A DNA stretch of 39,964 bases from an uncultured Eubacteriales bacterium. GTDB lineage: Bacteria; Bacillota; Clostridia; Lachnospirales; Lachnospiraceae. Of this stretch, positions 34,093 to 39,964 are shown one piece after another. Position 1 is the stretch's first letter, and each line of letters begins with the position of its first letter. The stretch covers positions 1-39,964 of the forward strand of contig ONHA01000027.1 of the NCBI GenBank assembly GCA_900317515.1, written 5' to 3'. The notes under the pieces are model-generated. The model had not been told where the DNA came from. It saw only the letters and a list, made by a program, of their open reading frames with translations, and did not search any database. Both the position numbers and the translations under genes were made by a program.

Positions 34093-34145
34093 GTTCGCAG
34101 AGGGGGACGGTTCTCCGCAGAGGAGAACCGTCCCCCTCTGCGAAC
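34093..34145. repeat. Perfect 24-bp palindrome (REP-like element)
   Basis: Arms at 34093-34116 and 34122-34145 are exact reverse complements with a 5-base loop GCAGA. The element begins 2 bases after the cysteine synthase stop and is not followed by a T-run, so it is not a normal terminator. Its G-run/C-run core (GGGGGACGG) resembles repetitive extragenic palindromes that I recall from Firmicutes, but only one copy is in this window. Confidence 0.8.
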
Positions 34146-34167
34146 CGTTAACTATGTGAAATATTGC

Positions 34168-34195
34168 TTGTTATTTTGCGAAAATACGGTATAAT
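34168..34195 (+). promoter_or_regulatory. Promoter of the glucokinase gene
   Basis: TTGTTA at 34168-34173, a 16-base spacer and a perfect TATAAT at 34190-34195. Leader about 38 bases, with AAGGAGG at 34225-34231. Confidence 0.65.
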
Positions 34196-34240
34196 TATAG
34201 TAATGTTTAACATATGACTCTTGCAAGGAGGAAAATTTTT

Positions 34241-35203
34241 ATGGCACAGAACTATAATATCTGTCTCGATATCGGCGGAACAAAGATCCTCGGCGCGATC
34301 TTTGACGAGAAGGACGAGATCATTTACCGCTTAAAGAAGAAAACCAAGCAGTCCGGCGACGACTCCGCGAATGTCGAGAAAGTCATCGTCTCGGTCGTCG
34401 AGGAGATGATCGAGGCCGCAGGCATCGACAAGAAGAAAATCAACGCGATCGCGGCCGGCGCTCCGGGCGTCATCAACCAGGACACGGGCGTCGTCCTGTT
34501 CTCCCCGAACCTTCCGTGGAGAAACTACAACATCAAGAAGTCCATCGAGGAGAAGACCGGCATCAAGTTCTTCATCGGAAATGACGTCAACGTCGGCGTC
34601 CTCGGCGAGTACTACTACGGTGCGGCCAGGGGCTACAAGAACGTCGTCGGTTTCTTCGTCGGCACGGGCATGGGAGGCGGCCTGATCCTGGACGGCAGGC
34701 TTTTCACCGGCAATCAGTTCAAGGGCGCGGAGTACGGCCACATGATCCTGGATCCGGAAGGACCCTTATGCAACTGCGGCCAGAGAGGATGCCTTGAGGC
34801 CTTCTCCAGCAAGAAGGGCATGAGCGCCTACATCGTGCAGCAGGTGACCCGCGGCCGCTCCAGCATGCTGGGCGACAAGATCGAGAACGGCGTCTTCAAG
34901 AGCAAAATGCTGAAGAAGTCCCTTGCGGCCGAAGACGCGGTGGCGGTTGAGGCGGTCGACAGAGCCTGCCATTATCTGGCGGTCGCGACCGGCAACATGA
35001 TCAACACGATCAGCCCGGACATCGTCGTCTACGGCGGCGGCGTCATCGAGGCGGTAGGCGACATCTTCCTTGAGAAGATCCTGAAGGAGGTTGACCGCTA
35101 CTGCATGCCGTCGATCCGCAATACGGTCGAGCTCAAGGTTGCGGCGCTCGGCGACGATTCGATCCTCTACGGCGCGCTGTCGATGATCAAGGGAAAGAAA
35201 TAA
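34241..35203 (+). CDS. glk: Glucokinase, ROK family
   Basis: Phosphorylates glucose with ATP to glucose-6-phosphate. 320 aa from the ATG at 34241, 9 bases after AAGGAGG; an upstream in-frame ATG at 34214 precedes that site. Seen: the phosphate-1 loop CLDIGGTK (8-15), AAGAPGVIN, the catalytic Asp in IGNDVNVG, the GTGMGGGLILDG loop, the ROK zinc motif CNCGQRGCLEAF, and the C-terminal YGGGV. Substrate could also be another aldose (N-acetylglucosamine, mannose), as the family is broad, but the cassette fits glucose. Ends 6 bp before a bidirectional terminator. Confidence 0.92.
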   Translation: MAQNYNICLDIGGTKILGAIFDEKDEIIYRLKKKTKQSGDDSANVEKVIVSVVEEMIEAAGIDKKKINAIAAGAPGVINQDTGVVLFSPNLPWRNYNIKKSIEEKTGIKFFIGNDVNVGVLGEYYYGAARGYKNVVGFFVGTGMGGGLILDGRLFTGNQFKGAEYGHMILDPEGPLCNCGQRGCLEAFSSKKGMSAYIVQQVTRGRSSMLGDKIENGVFKSKMLKKSLAAEDAVAVEAVDRACHYLAVATGNMINTISPDIVVYGGGVIEAVGDIFLEKILKEVDRYCMPSIRNTVELKVAALGDDSILYGALSMIKGKK

Positions 35204-35209
35204 ACGCTG

Positions 35210-35253
35210 AAAATGAAAGACCCCGGCGGGTGCTCCTGCCGGGGTTTCATTTT
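35210..35253. terminator. Bidirectional terminator between glk and the zinc-ribbon gene
   Basis: Outer arms AAAATGAAA (35210-35218) and TTTCATTTT (35245-35253), inner arms CCCCGGC (35221-35227) and GCCGGGG (35238-35244), with a two-base bulge GA. T-rich tracts follow the stem on both strands, so it can serve the two convergent genes. Confidence 0.85.
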
Positions 35254-35262
35254 GTGACTTTT

Positions 35263-36894
35263 TCAACCGAACGCTGTCAGATAACAGATGACACAGAAGG
35301 AAATGATGCCGAACCAGACGGCCAGGCTGACCGGCGGGATGAACATTGCCATGAGGACTGACGAAAGAGCAGACCGGATCGTCTTCGGATCAGGTTTTTT
35401 CCGGAAGCGCCTCTGTCTGCCGTCGTCGTCAGTTATGTAAACCCATGGATGCTTATAGAGTTCCACGATGCCGAATTTCAGCAGATAGATCGGCACGACC
35501 GGCACCATGATGCAGAACCACACGGCGGAACCCTCAAGATGGATCCCCCGGATGTCAAAGCCGTTGAGGAAGAGCGCGATAATGACCGGCAGGAAGAGGG
35601 CGATAAAGGCGAGCAGACACATCCTAAGGACCCTTGCCGGCGTCGCAAATTTCAGCGTCACGGGCTGATCTTTCCCGTCGACCCTGCTGAAGAAAACCGG
35701 TACGGCCGTTTTTCTTCGCACCACCGATTCACTCGGCACGAGGAATCCGCTCTCACGCTTAAAGTTCTGTTCGCCCGATGAGTAAATCTGCCTGCCCGAC
35801 ACGACAAACAGGCGGTTTTTGGTCGTGTCGCTGTAGAGACAGAGGGTCACGATGAAATAGAAAACGGCAAGAGCACCTGCGATCAGGAGAGCAGCCCCCA
35901 TCTCTGCACCGGAGAGGAAGACCGCGCCAAGAAAGGCGCCGCAAAATGCAAGCGTCGCGAGGATCGCCTTGACCCACCAGGGAAGAAAAAAGAAATGCGA
36001 GTCCTTCTCTGCCCGGACGCTGACTTTTCCGGTTTGGCCGTTGACGGCGGCCTGAAGTTCCCCTTCCGAGATGTAGTACACTGGCAGAAGTACCGGGAGG
36101 CGGACTGCGGACGAGGTGTCTGCCTTCACGCTGACGGCTTTGGTCTGAAATGTTTTCCGGACCGCCGGGGTATAGAGCGTCTCCGCTTCCCGGTCCCGGC
36201 GGGAGAGCAGGGTCTTTTCATCTGTGTCCGGGATTTTCACGCGCTGTCCCGCGACATAGGCAAAATCAAATTCAGAAAGGTCAGCTGTGTCAAACGGCTC
36301 CATGCCGTCCAGAAGCAGGTTGTCGAGCTGGGAGGAGCAGTTTATAAATTCTCCGTCGAGAAAGCCTTCGCAGCGGTAGAGACTGCCCCCGTCCATGCGG
36401 CTTGCTTTTATGTGGACAGGTCCGCGAACGAGCTCGTAGGGGAGGTAAAATCCTTTTATTTTGCCAATCTGCGGCAGGAGCTTTCGCGCTTCCCGCTTCC
36501 GCGGGTTTTTCCGGCACCAGTCTTCCAGCCTCTGCCCGGCTTCCTCCTGCGTCAGCCTGAACGGAATGACAAGCTCCGGCAGACTGTCCGAGTGGAGATA
36601 CTCTTTCCGGACAAGGCTCTGGCCGCAGAAGGGACAGGTGGAGAGGGCTTCATTTTCTTCGAAAATGACATTCGCCCCGCACCGGCTGCAGGAGGCCGAG
36701 AACATCTTGTAGTTCTTGACTTGCTGCTTAAGACGGGCACTCCTTGCGGCGCGGAATCCCTGCTTTTCCCGGATGGCTTCGCCAATCCGGACCTTTCCTC
36801 CGCAGTAGCCGCACAGATATTCCTGCCGCCGGATATCGAACTCGGCGGCAGCTCCGCACGTAGGACAATGGATATCGGTGATATGATTTGCCAT
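35263..36894 (-). CDS. Zinc-ribbon membrane protein of unknown function
   Basis: 543 aa. Two N-terminal zinc ribbons, C10/C13 with C28/C31 (HCPTCG, CGYCGG) and C69/C72 with C87/C90 (CSRCGA, CPFCGQ), are joined by a basic helix. A region of about 190 residues with mixed beta strands follows (FYLPYELVRGPVHIKA), then two groups of two predicted transmembrane helices (about 305-355 and about 430-480) and one more near the C-terminus. Similar proteins are sometimes misnamed primosomal protein N', but no helicase motif is here. A TFIIB-type ribbon plus membrane anchors is what can be said. Start from AAGGAGG just upstream; promoter at 36946. Confidence 0.75.
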   Translation of the reverse strand: MANHITDIHCPTCGAAAEFDIRRQEYLCGYCGGKVRIGEAIREKQGFRAARSARLKQQVKNYKMFSASCSRCGANVIFEENEALSTCPFCGQSLVRKEYLHSDSLPELVIPFRLTQEEAGQRLEDWCRKNPRKREARKLLPQIGKIKGFYLPYELVRGPVHIKASRMDGGSLYRCEGFLDGEFINCSSQLDNLLLDGMEPFDTADLSEFDFAYVAGQRVKIPDTDEKTLLSRRDREAETLYTPAVRKTFQTKAVSVKADTSSAVRLPVLLPVYYISEGELQAAVNGQTGKVSVRAEKDSHFFFLPWWVKAILATLAFCGAFLGAVFLSGAEMGAALLIAGALAVFYFIVTLCLYSDTTKNRLFVVSGRQIYSSGEQNFKRESGFLVPSESVVRRKTAVPVFFSRVDGKDQPVTLKFATPARVLRMCLLAFIALFLPVIIALFLNGFDIRGIHLEGSAVWFCIMVPVVPIYLLKFGIVELYKHPWVYITDDDGRQRRFRKKPDPKTIRSALSSVLMAMFIPPVSLAVWFGIISFCVICYLTAFG

Positions 36895-36945
36895 ATAGGC
36901 CTCCTTATGTGGCTTACGCAGATCGTCTGCAGCCTTTCTGACATT

Positions 36946-36954
36946 ATTATAGCA
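36946..36954 (-). promoter_or_regulatory. Extended -10 promoter of the zinc-ribbon gene
   Basis: On the minus strand TG plus one base then a perfect TATAAT, at 36954 down to 36946, 52 bases before the start. The -35 region is poor, as is usual for extended -10 promoters. Confidence 0.55.
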
Positions 36955-37050
36955 GATTGTACCGGAGAATACGACGGGCTTTGGGAAGTGAGGGAGATGA
37001 TTCGATCTCTGCGGCGCGCTGCCGGTGCTAAAGGCGGGAGATAAATACTG

Positions 37051-37094
37051 AAAATGAACCCCCCGGCGGGAGCGTTCCCACTGGGGGCATTTTT
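37051..37094. terminator. Terminator-like stem in a divergent gap
   Basis: AAAATG at 37051-37056 pairs with CATTTT at 37088-37093; a C-run at 37059-37064 pairs with GGGGG at 37083-37087; an inner GGGA/TCCC stem (37068-37071 with 37076-37079) has loop GCGT. Both flanks are A/T-rich, so it is bidirectional. It lies between two divergent genes, where no known transcript would need to stop. Confidence 0.65.
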
Positions 37095-37440
37095 ATAAAG
37101 GATTCTTATTGAACGATAAAGGGGCCGCAGCTTACCGGATGGACGTTCCCAGCCCACTATGTGAAGCGATCTTGCAAAGCGCTCTGCCTGACACCATTAA
37201 CATCCAGATCTCACCTGGGCAGGCCGTGTGATGTATGAATACCGAGAGAAGAAAAGCGAAGCTAAGCATTGCTGTATGTAGTTGGACATTGCTGATCCAT
37301 TGCGCATAAACCGCTTGAGGTCCGCCTCATTTTCGGCTAAACTAAAAGGAAGAGATCACGTAACAGTTCAGCACCCCCATTCGAGGACGCAAAAGCGGCT
37401 GCTTCATGATGCTGAATAGTTACATTTTTGGAGGCGGAAC
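37095..37440. other. Gene-poor 346-base stretch before the AAA/PD-(D/E)XK gene
   Basis: No supported gene. GC is visibly lower and stop codons are frequent on all frames. A 30-codon ATG frame at 37139-37231 has no ribosome site and is probably chance or a remnant. A 14-bp imperfect inverted repeat (37360-37373 with 37410-37423, two mismatches) bounds a 64-base segment that starts GTAAC and ends GTTAC. No target duplication is evident on its flanks. GGAGG at 37430-37434 is the ribosome site of the next gene. Confidence 0.5.
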
Positions 37441-39024
37441 ATGAACGGATACGGTTTGCGTAAGCTCCCGATCGGCGTGCAGGGCTTTCAAAGCCTTCGC
37501 GGTGACGGGTTTGTGTACGTCGACAAAACTGAATATATCTACAGGCTGACGCAGGGGAGCCGGCAGTATTTTCTGTTCCGCCCCAGAAGGTTCGGGAAGA
37601 GCCTGCTGCTCTCCACCATGAGGGCCTATTTTGAGGGAAAAAAGGAGCTCTTTAAGGGACTTCAGATCGAACGTCTTGTGGAGGGGGATGCGGATGCGTG
37701 GAAGCCCTATCCGGTTTTTTATTTTGATTTCAACCGGAAGGATTACCAGCGCAAGACTGCGATTTACGAAGTGCTCGGCACCATACTAAGCGAATACGAG
37801 GCGATCTATGGGGCGAGTGAGGAAGGCTGCCCGCTGGAGGAGCGGTTCCAGAGCCTCATACGGCGAGCCGTAGACAGGACCGGCCGCCGGGTGGTCATCC
37901 TCGTGGACGAGTACGACAAGCCGCTCCTTGAGGTGATGAAGGATCCGGCGCTTGAGGAGCACAATAAGGCGGTCTTTAAGGGGTTCTTCAGTACGCTGAA
38001 GAGCTACGATGATTATATCCGGTTCGTGTTCATCACCGGGGTGACGAAGTTCAGCAAGGTGAGCATTTTCAGCGATCTGAACCAGCTCTACGATATCTCG
38101 ATGGTCTCGGATTATGCCGGAATCTGCGGAATCACGGGGCAGGAGCTTCCGGACAATTTCGAACCGGAGATCGAAAGGCTGGCGGCGCAGCAGGAGCTCC
38201 CAAAAGATGAGTGCCTCGCGCGGCTTAAGAAAAAATACGATGGGTATCGGTTCCACCAGACGAGCGGGGGAGTTTATAACCCGTTCAGTCTTCTGAACTG
38301 CTTTGCAAATATGGAGTTCGGGGATTACTGGTTTGAGACAGGAACGCCGACCTTCCTTGTGAGGCGCCTCAGGGAGATCGGCTTCGATGTATCCTCCTTC
38401 TCCGACAGAACCCTTTCCGCGACCGGGCAGGAACTCTCCGACTATCGGGGAGACAACCCGGATCCGGTTCCTCTGCTCTATCAGACAGGATATCTTACGA
38501 TTGCGGATTATGAGCCCGAATTTGGAGAATATATCCTGGGATTCCCAAATGAGGAGGTTAAGTACGGGTTCCTTCGAAGTCTCATGCCGGAATACGCCCC
38601 TGTCACGGCGACAAGGTCCGGAAAGGATATTTCTTCCATCCGCCGCTGCCTTATGCGGGGCGATACTGAGCGCATGAGGGATGTCTTCATTGCCCTGTTT
38701 GCGAGCATCCCATACACGACGAAGGACGTGCCATTCGAGCACGATTTCCAGACGGTTATCTATCTTGTTTTTACGCTCCTCGGTCAATATGTTCATGCGG
38801 AGGTGCATAGTGCGGAGGGAAGGGCAGACTGCATCGTCGAGACGGATGCGTATGTGTACCTCTTTGAGTTCAAGCGCGATGGCACCGCCGAAGAGGCGCT
38901 CTCCCAGATTGAGGACAGGGGATATACCGCACCGTATGCGGCAGACAGCCGGAAACTGATCAGAGTAGGGGTCTCTTTTGACAGTGAAAAGAGGATTCTT
39001 AAGGACTGGAAGACAATAGAATAA
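37441..39024 (+). CDS. AAA-ATPase-like / PD-(D/E)XK nuclease-domain protein
   Basis: 527 aa. The N-terminal half is the AAA-ATPase-like domain (PF09820 type): LPIGVQGFQSLRGDGFVYVDKTEYI, a P-loop variant FRPRRFGKSLLLST (47-60, GKS present), and Walker B VVILVDEYDKPL (151-162). The C-terminal part (about 430-527) is a PD-(D/E)XK nuclease fold with Asp463 in GRAD and Glu476-x-Lys478 in EFK. This family occurs in many copies in Clostridia and Bacteroidetes, often alone, with no proven role; a mobile or selfish origin has been suggested for some. Start from GGAGG 6 bases upstream. Followed by a bidirectional terminator. Confidence 0.88.
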   Translation: MNGYGLRKLPIGVQGFQSLRGDGFVYVDKTEYIYRLTQGSRQYFLFRPRRFGKSLLLSTMRAYFEGKKELFKGLQIERLVEGDADAWKPYPVFYFDFNRKDYQRKTAIYEVLGTILSEYEAIYGASEEGCPLEERFQSLIRRAVDRTGRRVVILVDEYDKPLLEVMKDPALEEHNKAVFKGFFSTLKSYDDYIRFVFITGVTKFSKVSIFSDLNQLYDISMVSDYAGICGITGQELPDNFEPEIERLAAQQELPKDECLARLKKKYDGYRFHQTSGGVYNPFSLLNCFANMEFGDYWFETGTPTFLVRRLREIGFDVSSFSDRTLSATGQELSDYRGDNPDPVPLLYQTGYLTIADYEPEFGEYILGFPNEEVKYGFLRSLMPEYAPVTATRSGKDISSIRRCLMRGDTERMRDVFIALFASIPYTTKDVPFEHDFQTVIYLVFTLLGQYVHAEVHSAEGRADCIVETDAYVYLFEFKRDGTAEEALSQIEDRGYTAPYAADSRKLIRVGVSFDSEKRILKDWKTIE

Positions 39025-39042
39025 AGAAAATGACGCATCACG

Positions 39043-39072
39043 AAAAAGCCCCGGCAAATCTGCCGGGGTTTT
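39043..39072. terminator. Bidirectional terminator
   Basis: Stem CCCCGGCA at 39049-39056 with TGCCGGGG at 39061-39068, loop AATC, extended by A-run 39043-39047 and T-run 39069-39072. It separates the plus-strand PD-(D/E)XK gene from the minus-strand GH1 gene. Confidence 0.85.
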
Positions 39073-39088
39073 CACTTTATGAAGGATA

Positions 39089-39964
39089 TTACCTCGCGTA
39101 CCCGCCAAGAAACGCAAGACTCGGCTTCGGAGCCCGCTCCTGGGTCTTACGATCCACCGCGATGAGGCCGAAGGTCATCGAGAACCCCTTCTGCCACTCA
39201 AAGTTGTCCATCAGGCTCCAGTAGCAGTAGCCTTTGACCGGGAGGCCGTCGGCCAGGCAGCGCTGGACGCCCGCGAGGGCGCGGCGGATGAACTCCACCC
39301 GGCGTGTGTCGTCGGAGACCGCGACGCCGTTCTCGGTCACGATGAGGTCGCCTTTGAACTCCTCGTGGACCCTGCGGATCACGTGCTCGAGGGCCTCCGG
39401 ATAGAACTCGTAGTCCATCTGGGTGAGTTCCGCACCCTCCGGGCAGGGAACCATGCCCTCCGGGCCGTACTGGGAGCGCGTGTAATTCTGGACGCCCAGG
39501 AAATCGTCATCCTTGATGTAGGGCAGATAGTGGGCAAACTCCTCGTTCCACTCCGCATCAGCGAAGGCTTCGCCGCCCGGGAGCGCCTGAATGTCGTGCA
39601 TGGAGAGGGTGATGCCAACCTTGATCTCCGGGTAAATGGCTTTGATGGCCTCCTTCGCCGCCTGATGGGCCCTGAAGACCAGCGCGTCGCCTTCCGGCGT
39701 TCTCGCGGAGACGAAGACCTGGGGCTGCGGAGTCCCGAAGATCTGCGCATTTTCCATGGCGGCGAACTTCATATTCTCCATCATCTTCTCAAAGTTCATG
39801 CCGACCTGAACCGTGCCCTCGGCGTCCTTCGCGGATTTCGCCTTCTGCTCCGCCATGAGCCGGAACCGCTTCGAGATCGCGGCGATCTGGAGGCCCATGT
39901 TGGCCTCGTTGATCGTGCAGATGTATTTGAGCTCGGAACCGAGCTTTTCGGTCACGTAGGAGGC
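39089..39964 (-). CDS. Glycoside hydrolase family 1 beta-glucosidase, C-terminal part (runs off right edge)
   Basis: About 291 codons of the 3' part are visible; the reading frame continues past the window with ASYVTEK. The acid/base glutamate is in CTINEAN (family norm TxNEP) and the nucleophile in IVTENGVA; KGYCYWSLMDNFEW forms the aglycone/glucose-binding edge. GH1 enzymes cleave beta-glucosides or their 6-phosphates by retention. No signal peptide can be judged as the start is missing. The Asn-Glu-Ala variation from NEP is unusual but occurs in some relatives. Fits plant-glycoside use with the rhamnosidase and glucokinase. Confidence 0.93.
   Translation of the reverse strand, partial: ASYVTEKLGSELKYICTINEANMGLQIAAISKRFRLMAEQKAKSAKDAEGTVQVGMNFEKMMENMKFAAMENAQIFGTPQPQVFVSARTPEGDALVFRAHQAAKEAIKAIYPEIKVGITLSMHDIQALPGGEAFADAEWNEEFAHYLPYIKDDDFLGVQNYTRSQYGPEGMVPCPEGAELTQMDYEFYPEALEHVIRRVHEEFKGDLIVTENGVAVSDDTRRVEFIRRALAGVQRCLADGLPVKGYCYWSLMDNFEWQKGFSMTFGLIAVDRKTQERAPKPSLAFLGGYAR

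Noticed and set aside
1-39964. tRNA, rRNA, CRISPR array or intact insertion sequence
   Set aside because: I looked for the cloverleaf ending in GGTTCRANTCC, repeated 28-36-base units with spacers, and transposase motifs on both strands and saw none.

Overview
The window looks like chromosomal sequence from a GC-rich Gram-positive Firmicute of class Clostridia, most likely Lachnospiraceae or a close relative. The order rpsF-ssb-rpsR-gdpP-like-rplI-dnaB, a GlgC/GlgD pair, MutS2, class B sortase, VanW-family and LytTR/GHKL proteins all fit this. I base that on gene content only and could not search databases. Promoters are mostly sigma-A-like, start codons have strong AGGAGG-type ribosome sites, and genes sit in tight same-strand runs. 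I see no tRNA, rRNA, CRISPR array or intact insertion sequence.

Layout. 1-5196: the 5' part of a lipoprotein gene (minus strand), a lipoprotein GH78 alpha-L-rhamnosidase, then glnA with an ANTAR antiterminator. 5228-9219: a compact five-gene plus-strand unit (HicB-like protein, LytTR response regulator, AgrC-like GHKL kinase, cytoplasmic papain-fold/C39-like protein, SAM methyltransferase) ending in a perfect 18-bp terminator. 9230-14717: MntP-like exporter (minus), aspartate aminotransferase, sortase B, sirtuin and a secreted C1 peptidase with a dockerin-like tail. 14793-21420: ribosomal/replication block and glyA. 21434-28004: VanW-family protein and a lone AIR-synthase C-terminal-domain protein, meeting a minus-strand mutS2-response regulator-kinase unit tail to tail. 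28071-32809: SseB-like protein, secreted CHAP-like/ricin-lectin protein, then glgC-glgD. 32820-35253: small membrane protein, cysteine-synthase-family protein and ROK glucokinase. 35263-39964: zinc-ribbon membrane protein (minus), a poor non-coding stretch with an inverted-repeat-bounded segment, an AAA-ATPase/PD-(D/E)XK protein, and the 3' part of a GH1 beta-glucosidase (minus).

How the genes work together. Rhamnosidase, GH1 glycosidase and glucokinase suggest plant-glycan or glycoside use, with glucose-phosphate going to glycolysis or to glycogen through GlgCD. glnA-ANTAR, the aspartate aminotransferase, the cysteine synthase homologue and glyA cover nitrogen, sulfur and one-carbon metabolism. 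Sortase, the C1 peptidase, the CHAP-like protein and VanW-family protein act at the envelope.

The best candidate for an undescribed system is the five-gene unit at 5289-9176. It resembles an agr-type quorum circuit in its kinase and regulator, but has no AgrB or AgrD and carries a papain-fold protein with an apparent Cys/His/Asn triad instead. Other notable points are a CHAP-like protein whose expected catalytic Cys is Asn, a promoter that fires into the terminator of the upstream operon, a 24-bp perfect palindrome at 34093-34145, and strong over-use of the hexamer AAAATG/CATTTT on both strands.
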